64,000 nt of DNA from DASSTJ01 sp035707965 (GTDB lineage: Bacteria > Actinomycetota > Actinomycetes > Actinomycetales > Angustibacteraceae), in contig DASSTJ010000069.1 in NCBI GenBank assembly GCA_035707965.1, forward strand, positions 8,300-72,299. The letters run 5' to 3'. A program made the position numbers and the translations under genes. This document shows, piece by piece, positions 57,980 to 64,000 of this stretch (its first letter is position 1; every line of letters begins with the position of its first letter). The notes below the pieces were generated by a model that worked only from the letters and a program-made list of their open reading frames with translations, was not told the origin of the DNA and did not search any database.

Positions 57980-57985
57980 TAGCGT
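57980..57985 (+). promoter_or_regulatory. Leaderless-type -10 element before glgE
   Basis: TAGCGT ends 7 bases before GTG 57993. Confidence 0.5.
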
Positions 57986-57992
57986 CGGGTCG

Positions 57993-59996
57993 GTGAGCCA
58001 TCATCAGCCCCTCGGGCGCATCCCCGTGCTCGACGTGACTCCGGTCGTCGACGGCGGCAGGTGGCCCGCCCGCTGCGTGGTCGGGGAGGCGGTGCCCGTC
58101 CGAGCGACGGTCTTCCGCGAGGGGCACGACGCGGTCGCGGCGACCGCGGTGCTGGTGGACCCGTCCGGGTGCGAGCGGACCCGGGTGCGCATGCGCCTGC
58201 TCGAGCCGGGTCTCGACCGCTGGGGCGCGGACGTCGTGCCGGACGCCGAGGGGGACTGGACGTTCCGCGTCGAGGGCTGGTCCGACCCGTACGGGACGTG
58301 GGAGCACGACGCCGTCCTCAAGGTGGAGGCGGACGTCGACACCGAGCTCATGCTGCTCGAGGGCGCGCTCCTGCTCGAGAGGGCCGCCGGCGAACGCGAC
58401 CGCACCCCGGACGACGTCAGCGCCCTCCGGGCAGCCGCGCAGGGGCTGCGCGACACCGACCGGCCCGCTCAGGCCCGGCTCGCCGCAGGCACGTCGTCCG
58501 CCGTGCACGCGGCCCTGGCCGCCCAGCCGGTGCGTGAGATGGTCACGAGCAGCGTCGACCACGTGCTCCGGGTGCAGCGCGAGCGCGCGCTGGTGTCGGC
58601 CTGGTACGAGTTCTTCCCGCGCTCCGAGGGCGCCACCTACGACGAGAGCACCGGCGTGTGGACGTCCGGCACGCTGCGCACCGCTGCTCGTCGGCTCGAC
58701 GACATCGCCGCCATGGGCTTCGACGTGGCCTACCTGACGCCGGTGCATCCCATCGGCCACACGAACCGCAAGGGCCGCAACAACACGCTCGACCCGCACC
58801 CGAGCGACCCGGGCTCGCCGTACGGCATCGGCTCGGCCGCCGGGGGGCATGACGCCATCGAGCCCCAGCTCGGCACGTTCGCGGACTTCGACGCGTTCAC
58901 GGCCCACGCGCGCGAGCTGGGGCTCGAGGTGGCGCTCGACCTCGCGCTCCAGGCGTCCCCCGACCACCCGTGGGTGACCGAGCACCCGGAGTGGTTCACG
59001 ACCCGCGCCGACGGCACCATCGCCTATGCCGAGAACCCGCCGAAGAAGTACCAGGACATCTACCCGCTGAACTTCGACAACGACCCCGAGGGCATCTACG
59101 CCGAGGTGCTGCGGATCGTGCTGCTCTGGGTGGCGCACGGCGTGACGATCTTCCGCGTCGACAACCCGCACACCAAGCCGGTGGAGTTCTGGGAGTGGCT
59201 GATCGCGCAGGTCAACGCCGACCACCCGGAGGTCCTCTTCCTCGCCGAGGCCTTCACCCGGCCGCCGATGATGCACACGCTGGCGAAGGTCGGCTTCCAC
59301 CAGTCGTACACGTACTTCACGTGGCGCAACACGAAGGAGGAGCTCACCGAGTACCTCTGCGAGCTCTCGGGCGAGTCGGCCGACTACATGCGGCCCAGCT
59401 TCTGGCCGACCACCCACGACATCCTCACGCCGTACATGCAGTACGGCGGGGAGCCGGCGTTCCGGCTGCGCGCCGCGCTGGCGGCCACCATGGTGCCGAG
59501 CTGGGGGATCTACTCGGGCTACGAGCTGGTCGAGAACGTGCCGCGGCCCGGGGTCGAGGAGCAGATCGACAACGAGAAGTACGAGTACCGGCCCCGCGAC
59601 TGGGCGGGGGCGCTCGCCGAGGGCCGCAGCCTCGCGCCGTGGCTCACCCGGCTCAACGAGATCCGCCGGGCGCACCCTGCGCTCCAGCGCCTGCGCAACA
59701 TCACGTTCCACGAGACACGGGACGACGCGGTGCTGTGCTTCAGCAAGCGGCTCACGGCCGAGCAGTCCCCGACCGGCCGGGACGACCTCGTCATCGTCGT
59801 CGCGAACCTCGACCCGCACGGCGTGCGCGAGACGACGATGCACCTGGACATGCCCGCCCTCGGCATGGGCTGGCACGATGCCTTCAGTGCCCACGACCTC
59901 GTCACGGGACAGTCCTGGCGGTGGTCCGAGAACGTCTACGTGCGCCTGGATCCGCACGTCGAGCCGGTGCACGTCGTCCACGTGAGGGGGAGCTGA
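57993..59996 (+). CDS. glgE: Alpha-1,4-glucan:maltose-1-phosphate maltosyltransferase
   Basis: 667 residues, GH13_3. Adds maltosyl units from maltose 1-phosphate to alpha-glucan. N-terminal beta-domain (about 1-115), a helical insert, then the barrel with YEFFPRSEG, NRKGRNNTLDPHPSDPGSPYGIG, nucleophile Asp390 in FRVDNPHTKP and Glu419 in FLAEAFTRP, and NITFHETRDD near the end. GTG start fixed by the -10 hexamer. First gene of glgE-treS-mak-glgB; treS starts on the next base after its stop. Confidence 0.96.
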   Translation: MSHHQPLGRIPVLDVTPVVDGGRWPARCVVGEAVPVRATVFREGHDAVAATAVLVDPSGCERTRVRMRLLEPGLDRWGADVVPDAEGDWTFRVEGWSDPYGTWEHDAVLKVEADVDTELMLLEGALLLERAAGERDRTPDDVSALRAAAQGLRDTDRPAQARLAAGTSSAVHAALAAQPVREMVTSSVDHVLRVQRERALVSAWYEFFPRSEGATYDESTGVWTSGTLRTAARRLDDIAAMGFDVAYLTPVHPIGHTNRKGRNNTLDPHPSDPGSPYGIGSAAGGHDAIEPQLGTFADFDAFTAHARELGLEVALDLALQASPDHPWVTEHPEWFTTRADGTIAYAENPPKKYQDIYPLNFDNDPEGIYAEVLRIVLLWVAHGVTIFRVDNPHTKPVEFWEWLIAQVNADHPEVLFLAEAFTRPPMMHTLAKVGFHQSYTYFTWRNTKEELTEYLCELSGESADYMRPSFWPTTHDILTPYMQYGGEPAFRLRAALAATMVPSWGIYSGYELVENVPRPGVEEQIDNEKYEYRPRDWAGALAEGRSLAPWLTRLNEIRRAHPALQRLRNITFHETRDDAVLCFSKRLTAEQSPTGRDDLVIVVANLDPHGVRETTMHLDMPALGMGWHDAFSAHDLVTGQSWRWSENVYVRLDPHVEPVHVVHVRGS

Positions 59997-61703
<1,707 letters not shown>

Positions 61704-61722
61704 CGTCGGCGCGGCGGACGAC

Positions 61723-63075
61723 ATGAGGTCGTCCGGCGATCCGTTGGACCCTGGCCTGCAGCACCTGCTGGCGGTCTGGATGCCCCGTCAGCGCTGGTAC
61801 CCCGCCAAGGGCCGCGGCGTCGGCCTGGTGCTGCTCGGTGCCGCACCCCTGCAGCAGGTCTCCGGCGCCCACGCCGGGACGGACGTGGAGGTGCTCGTCG
61901 TCGGCCTCGACTCGGGCGACCGGCTCGACGTCGTCCAGGTGCCGCTCACGTACCGCAGTGAGCCCCTCGGCGGTGCCGACGCCGCGGAGGTCGGCGAGCT
62001 GGACGGCGCAGCCGGGCACCGGTGGGTCTACGACGGCCCGCACGACCCGGCGTACGTGTCGGCGCTGCTGCACTCGCTGCAGACGCCCCCTGGCGCCCGG
62101 CTGCCGCCGTCCGGCACCCCGGCCCGCGTGCTGAGCGGGGAGCAGTCGAACACGAGCATCGTCGTGGGCGCGGATCACCCGGACGCCACGATCGTCAAGG
62201 TCTTCCGGACCCTGCACCCGGGGGCCAACCCGGACGTCGAGGTGACGGCCGCGCTCGCCGCCGGCGGCTGCGACCGGGTCGCCGCCGTGCGCGGCTGGTC
62301 CTCGGGGTCGTGGACGGGGCGCAGTGGTGAGCAGGTCACGGGGCACCTGGCCGTCGCGGTGGAGTTCCTGGGCGGCAGCCAGGACGCCTGGCGGGAAGCC
62401 GTCGCCGCCGCCGAGACCGGCGCGCCCTTCGACGAGCGAGCACGTCAGATCGGTGCCGCCACCGCCGAGGTGCACCTGGCGCTGGCTGACGCCTTCGGTC
62501 GCACCGCGATGTCGGACGACGAACGGCAGCGTCTCCTCGACGGGCTGCGGTCGCGCGTCGACTGGGCGCTGGCGTCCGCTCCCTCCCTGGAGCGGTACCG
62601 CGACGCGCTGCGCAGGTACTGCGACCGGATCGGCGACCTGGCGCGGCTGCCGGACCTGCAGCGCGTCCACGGCGACCTCCACCTCGGTCAGGTGCTGCAC
62701 TCCCCCGCGCGCGGCTGGATCCTGCTGGACTTCGAGGGCGAGCCGCTGCGACCGCTGACGGAGCGCACCCGCCACGACCTCACCCTGCGGGACGTCGCCG
62801 GCATGCTGCGCTCCTTCGACTACGCGGCGCGGTTCAGCACGGTCGGCCAGCTCGACCCCGACGTCGTGGCGGCGTCCGGCCGGTGGGCGGGCGCGGCCCG
62901 GGACGCGTTCTGCGCGGGCTACGCGGCGGCCGGCGGTGACGAACCCGGCCGGCACGCGGCGCTGCTGTCCGCCCTCGAGCTCGACAAGGCGCTCTACGAG
63001 GTGGTCTACGAGACCCGCAACCGCCCGCAGTGGCTGGAGGTCCCCCTCCACGCCGTGGACCGGGTGCTGAGCTGA
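61723..63075 (+). CDS. mak: Maltokinase
   Basis: 450 residues. Phosphorylates maltose to maltose 1-phosphate, the GlgE donor. Aminoglycoside-phosphotransferase-like fold with the actinobacterial Mak cap domain (RQRWYPAKGRGV near the N-terminus), catalytic Asp318 in VHGDLHLGQVL and metal-binding Asp336 in LLDFEGEP. Ribosome site GCGGCGGA before the ATG. Also called Pep2. Confidence 0.95.
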   Translation: MRSSGDPLDPGLQHLLAVWMPRQRWYPAKGRGVGLVLLGAAPLQQVSGAHAGTDVEVLVVGLDSGDRLDVVQVPLTYRSEPLGGADAAEVGELDGAAGHRWVYDGPHDPAYVSALLHSLQTPPGARLPPSGTPARVLSGEQSNTSIVVGADHPDATIVKVFRTLHPGANPDVEVTAALAAGGCDRVAAVRGWSSGSWTGRSGEQVTGHLAVAVEFLGGSQDAWREAVAAAETGAPFDERARQIGAATAEVHLALADAFGRTAMSDDERQRLLDGLRSRVDWALASAPSLERYRDALRRYCDRIGDLARLPDLQRVHGDLHLGQVLHSPARGWILLDFEGEPLRPLTERTRHDLTLRDVAGMLRSFDYAARFSTVGQLDPDVVAASGRWAGAARDAFCAGYAAAGGDEPGRHAALLSALELDKALYEVVYETRNRPQWLEVPLHAVDRVLS

Positions 63076-63124
63076 GCGGCGCCGACGTGTTGCACGCCCC
63101 GACCAGGACGGAAGACTGTCGCCC

Positions 63125-64000
63125 ATGACCGAACCCCCGGCCAGGACCACTCACGCGCCTCGACCACTCCCTGCCCACGACCTGGAGCAAGTGGCCCAGG
63201 GGACGCACGCGCTCCCCCACGACGTGCTGGGAGCGCACCGCCACGGCGGCGCGGTGACGATCCGCACGATGCGGCCCTGGGCCGACGCCGTGGACGTCGT
63301 GCTGCCGTCCGGCGAGCGCACACCGCTGGAGCACGAGCACGAAGGCGTCTGGGTCGGCGTGGTGGACACCGAGGACGTGCCGGACTACCGGCTCGACGTC
63401 CGCTACGGCGACCACGAGCCGGTGCGCGTCGACGACCCGTACCGCTTCCTGCCGACCGTGGGCGACGTCGACCTGCACCTCATCGGCGAAGGTCGGCACG
63501 AGCAGCTGTGGACGGTGCTGGGCGCGCACCTCCGCACGTACCCGGGCCAGATGGGCGAGGTCGTCGGCACCTCGTTCGCCGTCTGGGCGCCGCACGCGCG
63601 CGCGATCCGGGTCGTCGGGGACTTCAACCACTGGGACGGCGTCGCGCACCCCATGCGCGCCCTGGGGTCCACCGGCGTCTGGGAGCTCTTCGTGCCCGAC
63701 GTCGGCGAGGGCAGCCGCTACAAGTTCGAGATCCTGGGGTCGGACGGCGTCCGCCGCCAGAAGGCCGACCCGATGGCGCGCGCCACCGAGGCGCCGCCGG
63801 CCACGGCGTCCGTCGTCACTGCCTCGCACCACACCTGGGCGGACGACGCGTGGATGGCTCAGCGGGCGTCGTCCGACCCGCACAGCAGCCCGATGAGCAC
63901 CTACGAGGTGCACCTCGGCTCGTGGCGCGAAGGGCTGGACTACCGGCAGCTCGCCGAGCAGCTCACGGAGTACCTGGTCGAGGCCGGCTTCACCCACGTC
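63125..64000 (+). CDS. glgB: Glycogen branching enzyme, N-terminal part (runs off right edge)
   Basis: The first 292 residues of a GH13 branching enzyme. It is the long form with two N-terminal CBM48-like beta domains (PHDVLGAHRHGGAVTIR..., then GTSFAVWAPHARAIRVVGDFNHWDG) before the barrel begins with TYEVHLGSW. The catalytic residues lie beyond the window. It introduces alpha-1,6 branches into the GlgE product. ATG 49 bases after mak; AAGACT 7 bases upstream is a weak -10. Confidence 0.93.
   Translation, partial: MTEPPARTTHAPRPLPAHDLEQVAQGTHALPHDVLGAHRHGGAVTIRTMRPWADAVDVVLPSGERTPLEHEHEGVWVGVVDTEDVPDYRLDVRYGDHEPVRVDDPYRFLPTVGDVDLHLIGEGRHEQLWTVLGAHLRTYPGQMGEVVGTSFAVWAPHARAIRVVGDFNHWDGVAHPMRALGSTGVWELFVPDVGEGSRYKFEILGSDGVRRQKADPMARATEAPPATASVVTASHHTWADDAWMAQRASSDPHSSPMSTYEVHLGSWREGLDYRQLAEQLTEYLVEAGFTHV

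Overview
This 64 kb window is chromosomal DNA of a high-GC Gram-positive actinobacterium. The coding is dense, GTG starts are common, Shine-Dalgarno sites are often absent, and the gene order follows a core block I recall from Mycobacterium tuberculosis (roughly Rv2995c to Rv3039c). The four GGDEF-EAL proteins and the sugar-import/glycosidase operon point to a free-living, probably plant- or soil-associated relative of the Micrococcales/Kineosporiales type; the sequence does not fix the genus. I see no rRNA, tRNA, insertion sequence, prophage or CRISPR array.

Layout. 1-4.3 kb: polyamine/amine catabolism operon on the minus strand (APC permease, GntR regulator, gamma-glutamyl-amine ligase of the glutamine synthetase family, aldehyde dehydrogenase cut by the window edge). 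4.4-14 kb: branched-chain amino acid synthesis (ilvE, leuB, ilvC, ilvN, ilvB, ilvD), with a leader peptide/attenuator before ilvB and a GGDEF-EAL gene between ilvB and ilvD. 14-17.5 kb: accessory stretch with a MoaD/ThiS-like protein, a BNR-repeat protein, a 2-hydroxyacid dehydrogenase, a VapBC-type toxin-antitoxin and the remnant of an SOS-controlled gene. 17.5-29 kb: PQQ-type sugar dehydrogenase lipoprotein, two tandem paralogous membrane GGDEF-EAL proteins, gatCAB and a further membrane GGDEF-EAL gene. 29-39 kb: ligA, a MetE-like protein, a secreted metallopeptidase, mnmA, a cysteine desulfurase, etfA and etfB. 39-45 kb: GH57 branching enzyme, GT4 glycosyltransferase, acyltransferase, SAM methyltransferase, enoyl-CoA hydratase and YbjN-like protein; part of this set matches the mycobacterial polymethylated-polysaccharide locus. 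45-64 kb: alpha-glucan metabolism (glgX; glgP divergent from glgE-treS-mak-glgB), interrupted by a LacI-controlled ABC importer/glycosidase operon.

How the genes work together. TreS makes maltose from trehalose, Mak phosphorylates it, GlgE extends glucan with the maltose 1-phosphate and GlgB branches it; GlgP and GlgX take glucan apart. The importer operon brings in an oligosaccharide for two cytoplasmic glycosidases. The ilv/leu genes make Val, Leu and Ile. GatCAB supplies Gln-tRNA and/or Asn-tRNA, and the desulfurase probably feeds sulfur to MnmA.

Regulation seen in the sequence. Eleven genes have a TAnnnT hexamer 6 or 7 bases before the start codon, as expected for leaderless mRNAs. There is a Leu/Val-rich leader peptide plus terminator before ilvB, a LexA-type SOS box over a start codon, matching operator-like sites before the lacI-type gene and its target operon, and a long inverted repeat between glgP and glgE.
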